This document shows positions 55,775 to 64,000 of a DNA stretch of 64,000 nucleotides, in pieces. The notes beneath the pieces were generated by a model. It saw nothing but the letters and a program-made list of their open reading frames with translations. It searched no databases and was not told the origin of the DNA. The translations under genes and the position numbers were made by a program. How positions within the stretch are numbered: the first letter of the stretch is position 1; every line of letters starts with the position of its first letter. Source of the stretch: Hafnia psychrotolerans (lineage in GTDB: Bacteria; Pseudomonadota; Gammaproteobacteria; Enterobacterales; Enterobacteriaceae); NCBI RefSeq assembly GCF_014639435.1, contig NZ_BMFZ01000006.1, forward strand, positions 62,001-126,000, written 5' to 3'.

Positions 55775-55802
55775 TTTAAAACAGGCTTGGGCAGCGGCCC
55801 AA
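55775..55802 (-). terminator. Hairpin/terminator after araBA
   Basis: On the minus strand the sequence reads AGGTTTGGGC-CGCT-GCCCAAGCCT followed by GTTTTAAA: a GC-rich stem with one mismatch and a T tract about 35 nt after the araA stop. The same TTGGG...CCCAA hairpin with ACCTGCT(C/T)TTAAA flank forms the outer edge of repeat element C (46650-46676), so this may be a solitary fragment of that family used as a terminator. Confidence 0.65.
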
Positions 55803-55837
55803 ACCTGCTCTTAAAACAACTTTACTTTCCGTAAAGT

Positions 55838-57343
55838 CTATTTACCGCAAAGTTTAAAATAAACTTCATTCCAGCGAATTTGATTTTTGAAATCCGCCAA
55901 CGTGGTGTCGTTATCAATCACCAACAGTTCCATATTGTGCATTTCGGCATACAGGCGCAGATGGTCAATATCCAGTGCCTGTGAGAACACCGTATGGTGT
56001 GCGCCGCCGCCAAGGATCCAGGTTTCGGCTGCGGTAGCCAGCGTTGGCTGGGCTTTCCAGATGGCGCGTGCCACCGGCAGTTTCGGCAGTTCGTGCGGTT
56101 GTTCGACCGTGTCGACCAGATTAACCAGTAGGCGGAAACGGTCGCCCATGTCAATCACGCTGGCGTTAACGGCCGGACCTGCAGGCGTGGAGAAGATCAA
56201 TCGTGCCGGATCCGCTTTACCGCCTATGCCAAGATATTGCGCGTCGAGCAGGGGTTTTTGCTCTTTGGCGATACTTGGGCAGACTTCCAGCATGTGCGAA
56301 CCGACCACCAAGTCATTGCCGGTTTTGAAGTTGTAGGTGTAATCCTCCATAAATGAGGTACCCCCTTTCAGGCCACCGGCCATCACTTTCATGATGCGCA
56401 GCAGGGCAGCAGTTTTCCAGTCGCCTTCGCCACCAAAACCGTAACCTTTTTGCATCAGGCGTTGAACCGCCAGGCCCGGCAACTGCTTCATCCCGTGCAG
56501 GTCTTCAAAGTTAGTGGTGAAAGCGTGGAATCCCCCCTGTTCGAGGAAACGGGTCATACCCAGTTCGATTTTTGCTGCATCGAGGAGGTTCTCACGGCGT
56601 TCACCATGCTGCTTAACGGTGTCGGTCAGGCGGTAGCTGGCTTCGTACTCTTCGACCAGCGTATCAATGTCACTTTTGCTGACTTCATTGATCACCGCGA
56701 CCAGATCACCAATACCAAAGGCGCTGACGGTATAGCCAAACTGAATTTGGGCCGCAACTTTATCGCCTTCAGTTACCGCAACCTGACGCATATTGTCGCC
56801 AAAGCGCGCCACTTTCAGATTCTGACTCTCATTTTTTGCCGCTGCGACGCGCATCCATTGGCCAATACGGCGATGGGATTCGCCATCCTGCCAGTGACCC
56901 GCGACGACGCTGTGCTGCTGACGCATACGCGCACCGATAAAACCGAACTCGCGACCGCCGTGTGCAGTTTGATTGAGGTTCATAAAGTCCATGTCCATCG
57001 TGTCCCACGGCACTTCGGCATTGAACTGGGTATGGAACTGCATCAGCGGTTTATGCAGGATGGTTAATCCCGCAATCCACATTTTGGCCGGAGAGAAAGT
57101 GTGCAACCAGGTGATCAGACCGACACAAGACTGGCTGTAGTTAGCTTCGCGACACAGCGTGGTGATTTCATCCGGCGTGGTGACCAGCGGTTTGAGTACC
57201 AATTTAATCGGCAGACCGGCTTCACTGTTCAGGCCATTAACCACCTTTTCGGCATTCTCTTTCACCTGACGCAGTGTTTCCGGGCCATAGAGGTGCTGAC
57301 TGCCAATCGCAAACCAGACTTCGAGATGTTTAAACGCGTCCAT
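55838..57343 (-). CDS. araA: L-arabinose isomerase AraA
   Basis: A 501-residue enzyme (E. coli 500 aa) that converts L-arabinose to L-ribulose. It starts [20 protein letters not shown] and contains [15 protein letters not shown] with a catalytic Glu, plus the downstream [10 protein letters not shown] (second catalytic Glu) and [10 protein letters not shown] (metal-binding His). It is the second gene of araBA, 30 nt after araB. No araD follows; a terminator hairpin and then dcuC come next. Confidence 0.98.
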   Translation of the reverse strand: MDAFKHLEVWFAIGSQHLYGPETLRQVKENAEKVVNGLNSEAGLPIKLVLKPLVTTPDEITTLCREANYSQSCVGLITWLHTFSPAKMWIAGLTILHKPLMQFHTQFNAEVPWDTMDMDFMNLNQTAHGGREFGFIGARMRQQHSVVAGHWQDGESHRRIGQWMRVAAAKNESQNLKVARFGDNMRQVAVTEGDKVAAQIQFGYTVSAFGIGDLVAVINEVSKSDIDTLVEEYEASYRLTDTVKQHGERRENLLDAAKIELGMTRFLEQGGFHAFTTNFEDLHGMKQLPGLAVQRLMQKGYGFGGEGDWKTAALLRIMKVMAGGLKGGTSFMEDYTYNFKTGNDLVVGSHMLEVCPSIAKEQKPLLDAQYLGIGGKADPARLIFSTPAGPAVNASVIDMGDRFRLLVNLVDTVEQPHELPKLPVARAIWKAQPTLATAAETWILGGGAHHTVFSQALDIDHLRLYAEMHNMELLVIDNDTTLADFKNQIRWNEVYFKLCGK

Positions 57344-57373
57344 TTATTACTCCTGCAAAATAATAGGGTGAAT

Positions 57374-59053
57374 TCAGTGAGTCGTTTTTGCTGCAAACAA
57401 CGGTTCAGTCGAGCTGCACCACTGCTGATAACGTTCATACAGCTTCTGGTATTGCGCCACACGCTGTGGGTCAGGCAGCAAGGTACGTTCAATGCTGCAC
57501 GCCATATTTTTCTGCGCGGTGGGAACGTCGATAAACTCGCCGGCAGCCACGGCGGCAAAAATAGCGGCACCCAGTGCACAGCACTGATCTGACGCGACGA
57601 TTTGCAGCGGGCGGTTCATGGCATCGGCGCACACTTGCATGATCACCGGGGATTTTCGGGCAATGCCGCCGAGAGTCAGGACGTTTTCCACCGGAATATC
57701 CTGCTGTTCGAAGCATTCCATGATGGCGCGCGCACCGAAGGCGGTGGCGGCGATAAACCCGCCAAACAACTCAGGTGCTTGTGTGCCGAGATTGATGTCG
57801 GTGATCACGCCTTTCAGACGCTGGTTGGCGAAAGGTGTCCGGCGGCCATTGAACCAGTCCAGCACCAGTGGCAGGTTATCCAGTGACGGATTGGCTGCCC
57901 ATGCCGCCGTCAGATCCGGCAACAAATTTTTCTGTACCGCAGACAGTACCGGTATCAGTTCAGGATGAGCCTGCATTGCCTGCACCAGCGGCCAGCTCAG
58001 CAAGCGGCTGAACCAGGCGTACATATCGCCAAATGCCGACTGTCCCGCTTCCATGCCGATCATCTCTGGCACGACGCTACCTTCCACCTGGCCGCAAATC
58101 CCGCCGATGGCGCGATCGTTAACCCGGTTAATGTCAGCAATCAGAATGTCGCAGGTTGAGGTGCCAATCACTTTCACCAGCGTATAAGGTTGTGCACCTG
58201 CGCCGACGGCACCCATATGGCAGTCGAAGGCACCACCCGAGAGCACTACGGTTTGTGGCAGGCCCAGACGCTGCGCCCATTCTGCGGTCAGTGTGCCGAC
58301 CGGCTTCTCGGCGGTGGCCGTGTCGGTGAACAGCGGATAAGGCAAGTCTTCTACCAGGAGAGGATCGAGCGCGGTGAAGAAGTCGCGTGGAGGCAGGCCA
58401 CCCCAAGACGGATGCCACAACATCTTATGTCCGGCGCTGCAACGTCCGCGAACCATGTCCGCCGGAGCGGTAGTGCCGGAAAGCAGGGCGGGAACCCAGT
58501 CGCACAGCTCAACCCAGGACGCTGCGGCTTCACGTACGGCGGCATCCTGACGGGAAACATGCAGGATCTTGGCCCAGAACCATTCGGAAGAGTAAACACC
58601 GCCAATGTAGCGGGAGTAGTCGGGGAAGTCGCCGCTGCGGCACAGACGGTTGATCTCTTCGGCTTCCTCAATGGCGGTGTGGTCTTTCCACAACACGAAC
58701 ATCGCGTTGGGGTTGTTTTCGAATTCAGGACGCAGAGCCAGCACTTGGCCCTGTTCATCGACCGGGGCCGGTGTTGAGCCGGTGGAGTCCACGCCGATAC
58801 CAATAATGCTTGCGCTGCGCTCGGCACCAAGGCGCTGTACCAGATTCACAATCGCCTGTTCCATCGCTTCTATATAGTCACGTGGATGATGACGAAACTG
58901 GTTTTGCGCGGCGTTGCAGAACAAACCTTCTTGCCAGCGCGGGTAATAGACGACATCGGTGTCTATCTCCACGCCGCTCTGACAGTCCACGGCCAGCACC
59001 CTTACCGAGTCGCTGCCAAAATCCAGACCAAGAGCAATTGCACCTTGCGTCAT
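57374..59053 (-). CDS. araB: Ribulokinase AraB
   Basis: A 559-residue FGGY-family kinase (E. coli 566 aa) that phosphorylates L-ribulose. It begins [20 protein letters not shown] and contains the sugar-kinase stretches [15 protein letters not shown] and [12 protein letters not shown]. The start at 59053 has GGAG about 8 nt upstream and matches the family; an ATG at 59068 and a longer frame to 59152 are rejected. First gene of the araBA operon, divergent from araF. Confidence 0.98.
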   Translation of the reverse strand: MTQGAIALGLDFGSDSVRVLAVDCQSGVEIDTDVVYYPRWQEGLFCNAAQNQFRHHPRDYIEAMEQAIVNLVQRLGAERSASIIGIGVDSTGSTPAPVDEQGQVLALRPEFENNPNAMFVLWKDHTAIEEAEEINRLCRSGDFPDYSRYIGGVYSSEWFWAKILHVSRQDAAVREAAASWVELCDWVPALLSGTTAPADMVRGRCSAGHKMLWHPSWGGLPPRDFFTALDPLLVEDLPYPLFTDTATAEKPVGTLTAEWAQRLGLPQTVVLSGGAFDCHMGAVGAGAQPYTLVKVIGTSTCDILIADINRVNDRAIGGICGQVEGSVVPEMIGMEAGQSAFGDMYAWFSRLLSWPLVQAMQAHPELIPVLSAVQKNLLPDLTAAWAANPSLDNLPLVLDWFNGRRTPFANQRLKGVITDINLGTQAPELFGGFIAATAFGARAIMECFEQQDIPVENVLTLGGIARKSPVIMQVCADAMNRPLQIVASDQCCALGAAIFAAVAAGEFIDVPTAQKNMACSIERTLLPDPQRVAQYQKLYERYQQWCSSTEPLFAAKTTH

Positions 59054-59143
59054 TCTTCTCACTCCCATAAATACGGATGAATATGTCTGCTGATTATCCT
59101 GTGCGCGAGAGAGTGAGATGCGTGAGGAGGCGTTAGCTACAAG

Positions 59144-59160
59144 TATGCACAATCCTGCTC
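59144..59160 (+). promoter_or_regulatory. AraC-like half-site 1
   Basis: TATGCACAATCCTGCTC agrees with the E. coli araI1 half-site read in this direction (TATG-N8-TGCT core) at the conserved TATG and TGCT ends. It lies 91 bp upstream of araB. Confidence 0.5.
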
Positions 59161-59173
59161 CTCATGATGTTTA

Positions 59174-59189
59174 TGTGAAGTTAGTCAAA
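59174..59189. promoter_or_regulatory. CRP-like site between the AraC half-sites
   Basis: TGTGA-AGTTAG-TCAAA matches TGTGA-N6-TCACA with a perfect left half and one mismatch in the right half. The site is centred between the two AraC-like half-sites, the arrangement expected for arabinose genes under joint AraC-CRP control. Confidence 0.5.
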
Positions 59190-59218
59190 AGTTACTGCTT
59201 GGCTAAAATCGCTATATC

Positions 59219-59235
59219 TATGCACGATCCTGCTG
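59219..59235 (+). promoter_or_regulatory. AraC-like half-site 2
   Basis: TATGCACGATCCTGCTG differs from half-site 1 at only two of 17 positions and is in the same orientation 75 bp away, so the two could be joined by a DNA loop or serve the two divergent promoters separately. Confidence 0.5.
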
Positions 59236-59382
59236 TAATCCCCAAGTGTGATAGCGCTCTATCTTCCGGCGTTAATTTCCCGTTAAAACTGGTACGGTCC
59301 TATTTGGCCAGACAGCAAATTTGTCACCAAAATTGCCGCTATACGGCACTTTAAAGCAGATGGCTTTTTGGCTACACCCTAC

Positions 59383-59396
59383 TGATAACGTTTTCA
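59383..59396. promoter_or_regulatory. LacI/GalR-family-like operator upstream of araF
   Basis: TGATAACGTTTTCA fits the generic LacI/GalR operator TGNAANCGNTTNCA at all but one fixed position. Similar motifs occur upstream of araC (63322-63421). Confidence 0.4.
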
Positions 59397-59409
59397 CGCT
59401 GTTGCCAGT

Positions 59410-59423
59410 CTGAGTTAACTCAG
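59410..59423. promoter_or_regulatory. 14-bp perfect palindrome upstream of araF
   Basis: CTGAGTTAACTCAG is self-complementary over 14 bp and ends 41 bp before the araF start codon. It may be an operator or part of the leader; no known consensus is matched. Confidence 0.4.
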
Positions 59424-59464
59424 CGTATGCAGCGTAAAACAACTATAAAAAGTCGGAGAACATC

Positions 59465-60448
59465 ATGCATAAATTCACTAAGACGTTAGCGATGGCAGGT
59501 TTTGCTGTCCTTATGTCACATTCAGCTATGGCGGAGACCATGAAGCTGGGCTTTCTGGTTAAGCAGCCTGAAGAGCCATGGTTTCAGACTGAATGGAAGT
59601 TTGCGGATAAAGCAGGCAAGGATCTGAACTTCCAGGTGATCAAAATTGCAGTGCCGGACGGCGAGAAGACGTTGAATGCGATTGACAGTCTGGCCGCTAA
59701 CGGCGCAAAAGGTTTTGTTATCTGTACGCCTGACCCGCGTTTAGGGCCTGCGATTATGGCCAAAGCCCGCAGCTACGATATGAAAGTGATTCAGGTTGAT
59801 GACCAGTTTGTGAACTCCAAAGGCAAACCTATGGAAGAAGTGCCATTAGTGATGATGGCAGCGACTAAAATTGGTGAGCGTCAGGGACAGGAACTGTACA
59901 AAGAGATGCAAAAACGTGGCTGGAATGTCGCTGACACCGGTGTCATGGCTATCACAGCCGATGAACTTGATACCGCACGTCGCCGGACTTCCGGTGCCAT
60001 GGATGCACTGAAAGCGGCTGGCTTCCCTGAAAAACAGATCTACAAAATACCGACTAAATCCAACGACATTCCGGGCGCATTGGATGCCGGTAACTCCCTG
60101 CTGGTGCAACATCCTAAAGTGAAAAACTGGCTGATCCTCGGCATGAACGACAACACCGTCTTGGGTGGCGTGCGGGCAACGGAAGGTCAGGGCTTTAAAG
60201 CGGCTAACGTGATCGGCATCGGTATCAATGGTGTTGACGCGGTCAACGAATTGTCGAAAGACGAGCAAACAGGGTTCTATGGTTCTCTGCTGCCAAGTCC
60301 GGACATCCATGGCTACAAAAGCATCCAGATGCTGTATGAATGGGTGAGCAAAGACGTTAAGCCGCCGAAATTCACCGAAGTCACCGACGTGGTGCTGATC
60401 ACCCGTGATAACTTCAAAGTTGAATTGAAGAAGAAAGGCTTGATGTAA
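59465..60448 (+). CDS. araF: L-arabinose-binding periplasmic protein AraF
   Basis: A 327-residue binding protein (E. coli 329 aa) with a Sec signal peptide (about residues 1-23, ending AMA) and the mature start ETMKLGFLVKQPEEPWFQTEW (22 residues, abbreviated from residue 24 on). It captures arabinose in the periplasm for AraGH. GGAGAA lies 7 nt upstream of the ATG. It is the first gene of araFGH, divergent from araBA. Confidence 0.97.
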   Translation: MHKFTKTLAMAGFAVLMSHSAMAETMKLGFLVKQPEEPWFQTEWKFADKAGKDLNFQVIKIAVPDGEKTLNAIDSLAANGAKGFVICTPDPRLGPAIMAKARSYDMKVIQVDDQFVNSKGKPMEEVPLVMMAATKIGERQGQELYKEMQKRGWNVADTGVMAITADELDTARRRTSGAMDALKAAGFPEKQIYKIPTKSNDIPGALDAGNSLLVQHPKVKNWLILGMNDNTVLGGVRATEGQGFKAANVIGIGINGVDAVNELSKDEQTGFYGSLLPSPDIHGYKSIQMLYEWVSKDVKPPKFTEVTDVVLITRDNFKVELKKKGLM

Positions 60449-60496
60449 TTTCTTTGTCATCATCCGGGTTGCAGAAGGGTTGACTGCGCTCGCTCA

Positions 60497-60534
60497 CCCC
60501 AGTCGTTTAACGCATTAAGCGATTGGGGATTTTT
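60497..60534 (+). terminator. Attenuating hairpin between araF and araG
   Basis: CCCCAGTCG (60497-60505) pairs with CGATTGGGG (60520-60528), with one G-T pair, and is followed by ATTTTT. In a 169-nt gap inside the operon, it is expected to cut down transcription into araGH so that the binding protein is made in excess. Confidence 0.75.
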
Positions 60535-60617
60535 GAACCTGGTGCCTTTCTGCCGTCCGAATTCGTTAGGGTAAATAGGTTTCGCTACTCACTTTGTCTC
60601 GTCTTTTGGTGATTACT

Positions 60618-62192
60618 ATGACTCAGCAAGCACTTCTCAATGCCTCAGTGCTGAAACCGTCTTTGAAAGAGTTTGGTGCCGATGCGCCTTATCTTGAATT
60701 TCATAACATTGGCAAGACGTTTCCCGGTGTCAAAGCGCTGGATGGCATTACGTTCGACTGCAAGGCCGGACAAATTCATGCCCTCATGGGCGAAAATGGC
60801 GCGGGAAAATCCACGCTACTCAAGATCCTCAGTGGTAACTATCAGCCTTCACAAGGCGAAATCCACATTAAGGGTCAGCCAATGAATTTTACCCACACCA
60901 CGGAAGCGCTGGATGCCGGTGTGGCGATTATCTATCAGGAGCTGCATCTGGTGCCGGAAATGACGGTGGCAGAGAACATCTATCTGGGGCAGTTGCCGAG
61001 CAAATACGGCATGGTGAATCGCAAACTGTTGCGTTATGAAGCCAAAATCCAGCTGGAACATCTGGGGCTGGATATCGATCCCGATCTGCCACTGAAATAC
61101 CTCTCAATTGGTCAGTGGCAGATGGTGGAAATCGCTAAGGCGCTGGCGCGTAACGCCAAAATTATCGCCTTTGATGAACCCACCAGCTCGTTGTCGGCCC
61201 GTGAAATCGAGCAACTGTTCCGGGTTATCCGAGAATTGCGCGCTGAAGGGCGAGTGATTTTGTATGTCTCGCACCGTATGGAAGAGATCTTCGCGCTCAG
61301 TGATGCTGTGACCGTGTTCAAAGATGGCCGCTATGTCTGCACTTTTGATGACATGACGCAGGTGAATAACGAGAAGCTGGTGCAGGCGATGGTGGGGCGC
61401 AATTTGGGCGACATCTATGATTATGCTCCGCGCCCGCACGGCGAGATCCGTTTGCAGCTCGATGCGGTCAAAGCACCGGGTGTCAAAACACCGATAAGTC
61501 TCAACGTGCGCCAGGGAGAAATCGTCGGCCTGTTCGGGCTGGTCGGTGCCGGACGCAGCGAGCTGATGAAAGGACTGTTTGGTGGTACACAAATCACCGC
61601 AGGCACCGTGTCGCTCGACGGCGTAGCACTGAATATTCGCAAACCTGCCGATGCGATACGCCAAGGGATCATGCTTTGCCCGGAAGACCGCAAAGCCGAC
61701 GGCATCATCCCTGTTCACTCTGTGCAGGACAATATCAACATTAGCGCGCGGCGCAAAAGCGTCACCGCCGGTTGCCTGATCAACAATAAGTGGGAGGCGC
61801 AGAACGCCCAAAAGCACATTCTCTCGCTCAATATTAAAACCCCAAGTCCCCAGCAACTGATCATGAACCTGTCCGGTGGCAATCAGCAGAAAGCGATTCT
61901 CGGGCGCTGGCTGTCGGAAGACATGAAAGTGATCCTGCTCGACGAACCAACGCGAGGCATTGACGTCGGTGCTAAGCATGAGATTTACAACGTGATTTAT
62001 GAGCTGGCAAAGCAGGGCATTGCGGTGCTGTTTGCTTCAAGTGACCTACCCGAAGTCCTGGGGCTGGCAGACAGAATTATCGTGATGCGCGAAGGGGCGA
62101 TTTCTGGCGAGTTGTTACATGACGACGCCACGGAAGAAAAAGCATTAGGGCTGGCGATGTTAAGAACGCCAGAGTTAACCCCTGCCGAATAG
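60618..62192 (+). CDS. araG: L-arabinose ABC transporter ATP-binding protein AraG
   Basis: A 524-residue protein with two ABC domains (E. coli 504 aa). The first has Walker [10 protein letters not shown], Walker [13 protein letters not shown]; the second has the degenerate P-loop [13 protein letters not shown] typical of sugar importers, signature [10 protein letters not shown] and [12 protein letters not shown]. An N-terminal extension of about 20 residues is present; the start at 60618 is more likely than 60594. The ribosome site is poor (TGGTGA), so either could be right. Confidence 0.96.
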   Translation: MTQQALLNASVLKPSLKEFGADAPYLEFHNIGKTFPGVKALDGITFDCKAGQIHALMGENGAGKSTLLKILSGNYQPSQGEIHIKGQPMNFTHTTEALDAGVAIIYQELHLVPEMTVAENIYLGQLPSKYGMVNRKLLRYEAKIQLEHLGLDIDPDLPLKYLSIGQWQMVEIAKALARNAKIIAFDEPTSSLSAREIEQLFRVIRELRAEGRVILYVSHRMEEIFALSDAVTVFKDGRYVCTFDDMTQVNNEKLVQAMVGRNLGDIYDYAPRPHGEIRLQLDAVKAPGVKTPISLNVRQGEIVGLFGLVGAGRSELMKGLFGGTQITAGTVSLDGVALNIRKPADAIRQGIMLCPEDRKADGIIPVHSVQDNINISARRKSVTAGCLINNKWEAQNAQKHILSLNIKTPSPQQLIMNLSGGNQQKAILGRWLSEDMKVILLDEPTRGIDVGAKHEIYNVIYELAKQGIAVLFASSDLPEVLGLADRIIVMREGAISGELLHDDATEEKALGLAMLRTPELTPAE

Positions 62193-62287
62193 GCTATTTA
62201 ACATGCCATTTTGATCGGGCCGCGGTGCTCGACCAAACTGTCTGCAACCATTACGCCTATTCGATAGGTGTGCAGGAGCATTAAATT

Positions 62288-63292
62288 ATGTCATCTATGA
62301 CCACAAATTCCGGTAAACCGGAGCAGTCCTCTGCCGCATCACGCGGCGGTCAGAGCCTCATGCGCATTTGGGACAGTTACGGCATGCTGGTGGTGTTCGC
62401 GGTGCTGTTTCTAGCCTGTAGTATTTTTGTGCCAAACTTCAGTTCATTCATCAATATGAAAGGGCTGCTGCTGGCGATTTCTATGTCCGGCATGGTGGCC
62501 TGCGGCATGCTGTTCTGCCTTGCCTCCGGGGATTTCGACCTGTCGGTTGCCTCGGTAATTGCCTGCGCCGGTGTCACCACGGCGGTGGTCATTAATCTCT
62601 CTGACAGTCTGTGGATTGGTGTGGGTGCCGGTTTGATTCTGGGGATGCTGACCGGTTTGCTTAATGGGTTCGTTATCGCCCGTTTGAAAATCAATGCGCT
62701 GATCACCACGCTGGCGACGATGCAGATCGTGCGTGGTCTGGCTTATATCATTTCTGATGGTAAAGCGGTGGGGATTGAAGATGAGCGTTTCTTTGCGCTA
62801 GGTTATGCCAACTGGTTTGGCTTGCCTGCACCGATCTGGCTGACCGTCATTTGCCTGATTATTTTCGGCCTGCTGTTGAATAAAACCACTTTTGGCCGAA
62901 ACACGCTGGCGATTGGGGGTAATGAAGACGCCGCACGGCTGGCGGGTGTGCCGGTGGTCCGTACTAAAATCATCATCTTTATGTTGTCCGGTCTGGTATC
63001 GGCAGCGGCAGGGATCATTCTGGCATCACGCATGACCAGCGGCCAGCCGATGACCTCGCTCGGTTATGAGTTGATCGTGATTTCAGCCTGCGTTTTGGGT
63101 GGGGTGTCACTGAAAGGCGGTATTGGTAAAATTTCTTATGTGGTTGCCGGTATCCTCATTCTGGGCACGGTAGAAAATGCCATGAACCTGCTGAATATTT
63201 CACCGTTCTCGCAATACGTGGTGCGTGGCCTTATCTTGCTGGCGGCGGTGATCTTTGACCGCTACAAACAGAAAGCGAAAGGTGCGGTTTAA
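62288..63292 (+). CDS. araH: L-arabinose ABC transporter permease AraH
   Basis: A 334-residue permease (E. coli 328 aa) with eight or more membrane segments and the sugar-permease stretches CLASGDFDLSVASVIA and GGNEDAARLAGVPV. It works with AraG and AraF. It follows araG by 95 nt and is preceded by a GGAGCATTAAATT leader. The sequence ends 183 nt before araC. Confidence 0.96.
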   Translation: MSSMTTNSGKPEQSSAASRGGQSLMRIWDSYGMLVVFAVLFLACSIFVPNFSSFINMKGLLLAISMSGMVACGMLFCLASGDFDLSVASVIACAGVTTAVVINLSDSLWIGVGAGLILGMLTGLLNGFVIARLKINALITTLATMQIVRGLAYIISDGKAVGIEDERFFALGYANWFGLPAPIWLTVICLIIFGLLLNKTTFGRNTLAIGGNEDAARLAGVPVVRTKIIIFMLSGLVSAAAGIILASRMTSGQPMTSLGYELIVISACVLGGVSLKGGIGKISYVVAGILILGTVENAMNLLNISPFSQYVVRGLILLAAVIFDRYKQKAKGAV

Positions 63293-63321
63293 AAGCCATC
63301 CACTCAAACGTCACAGAGTCG

Positions 63322-63421
63322 TGGTAACGTTTTCATGCGGTGTTTAATGCTTTGATAGGTTAAATGCCGCAAAACACTGCTTTTGTTCACGTTTTTGTAA
63401 CGTTTTCTGGCAACGCTTTCA
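63322..63421. promoter_or_regulatory. Three LacI/GalR-family-like operators upstream of araC
   Basis: TGGTAACGTTTTCA (63322-63335), TTGTAACGTTTTCT (63395-63408) and TGGCAACGCTTTCA (63408-63421) all fit TGNAANCGNTTNCA closely; the last two are abutting. The first is centred 73 bp from the second, about seven helical turns. They lie in the 183-bp gap between araH and araC. Confidence 0.45.
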
Positions 63422-63475
63422 TCGGTCGATAGAATAAGAGAAAACCTGCCCAGAGCGATTTTTCAGGAGGTCCCG

Positions 63476-64000
63476 ATGTATCACCGCATGATCCAGGATC
63501 AACAACAAAACCCGTTGTTACCGGGGTACAGCTTTAACGCTTATCTGGTGGCGGGGATGACGCCAATATTGGCCGACGGGCCACTGGATTTCTCTATTGA
63601 TCGTCCCGGTGGCATGAAAGGATTTATTCTCAACCTGACGGTAAAAGGTCAGGGGAAAGTATTTGACGGCGAAGACACCTTCTACTGTAACCCCGGCGAT
63701 CTGCTGCTTTTCCCGCCGAAAGCGCGGCACCTTTATGGCCGTTCGGTCAACAGCGACTGTTGGTACCACCGTTGGGTCTATTTCCGGCCACGTGCTTACT
63801 GGGCCGACTGGCTGGAATGGCACACCAAAATCAATGATGTCGGACGACTTTCACTGCCTAATAATACATTGCTGTTGGAGTTTGACCGGCTGTTCGCCAA
63901 TATTGAGCAAACCCAAAAATCGGGACGACGTTTTTGCGAAGAGCTGGGGATGAATTTGCTGGAGCGCCTGTTGCTGCGTGCGATGGAAGAAGACCCGCAA
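63476..64000 (+). CDS. araC: Arabinose operon regulator AraC (partial, C-terminus beyond window)
   Basis: The first 175 residues of an AraC-family regulator; the gene runs off the right edge. The visible part is the arabinose-binding and dimerisation domain, with [29 protein letters not shown] and [14 protein letters not shown], matching E. coli AraC. The start at 63476 has AGGAGGT about 6 nt upstream. The DNA-binding domain is outside the window. It lies downstream of araH in the same direction, unlike in E. coli, where araC is divergent from araBAD. Confidence 0.95.
   Translation, partial: MYHRMIQDQQQNPLLPGYSFNAYLVAGMTPILADGPLDFSIDRPGGMKGFILNLTVKGQGKVFDGEDTFYCNPGDLLLFPPKARHLYGRSVNSDCWYHRWVYFRPRAYWADWLEWHTKINDVGRLSLPNNTLLLEFDRLFANIEQTQKSGRRFCEELGMNLLERLLLRAMEEDPQ

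Larger units (their letters stand above)
59054..59464. promoter_or_regulatory. araBA-araFGH divergent control region
   Basis: A 411-bp region with no gene. It holds two AraC-like half-sites in direct repeat (59144-59160 and 59219-59235), a CRP-like site between them (59174-59189), a LacI-family-like motif (59383-59396) and a 14-bp perfect palindrome (59410-59423) close to araF. Confidence 0.65.

Noticed and set aside
61104-61979. 291-codon open frame opposite araG
   Set aside because: It is antisense to the conserved AraG ATPase domains and has no features of its own.

Overview
The window looks like chromosome from a member of the Enterobacterales. NarG/NarH/NarI, RsxA-E, Nth, DcuC, AraA/B/F/G/H and an OmpC/OmpF-type porin all have lengths and motifs close to the Escherichia coli proteins. 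The gene order is not that of E. coli, and the gluconate dehydrogenase, the DgcN-DgcA cluster and the repeat family point more towards a Rahnella/Serratia/Ewingella-type genus. That placement is an inference; no 16S or marker gene is present to settle it.

Layout. 1-1253: a gluconate 2-dehydrogenase-type operon on the minus strand, cut by the window edge. 1636-3147: a short inverse autotransporter (YchO type). 3790-20326: the nitrate respiration locus (narL, narX, narK, narGHJI), with perfect FNR sites and NarL 7-2-7 sites. A six-gene block (DUF4865, tautomerase, CMD, LysR, ClC channel, CorA/ZntB) separates narK from narG; in E. coli these two are neighbours. 20429-23157: a small membrane protein and an ABC exporter. 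23832-24932: a general porin with an NtrC-like palindrome upstream.

25214-43588 is the most unusual region. It holds a D-glutamate conversion pair (DgcN, DgcA), a Gsi-like peptide ABC transporter, a P1/DmpA-type peptidase, an M55 D-aminopeptidase and a LysR regulator. Next to these are an S12 D-aminopeptidase-like serine hydrolase, a second complete peptide ABC transporter with a Tat-type signal on its binding protein, and an M19 dipeptidase. Together they read as an uptake and degradation module for peptides that contain D-amino acids, such as murein fragments. 43624-46644: mannonate dehydratase, a divergent GntR/FadR regulator and a DUF3750 protein.

47324-55604: nth, the rsxABCDGE electron transport complex, ydgK and dcuC, all on the minus strand. 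55838-64000: L-arabinose genes, araBA divergent from araFGH and araC (cut by the window end). AraC-like half-sites, a CRP site and LacI-family-like operator motifs lie in the control regions. araD is not seen.

Three copies of a roughly 640-700 bp intergenic element (3148-3789, 20665-21367, 46650-47292) are each one giant imperfect palindrome made of nested hairpins and bounded by AAATTC-type hexamer runs. I do not recognise this family, and it is the best candidate for undescribed structure in the window.
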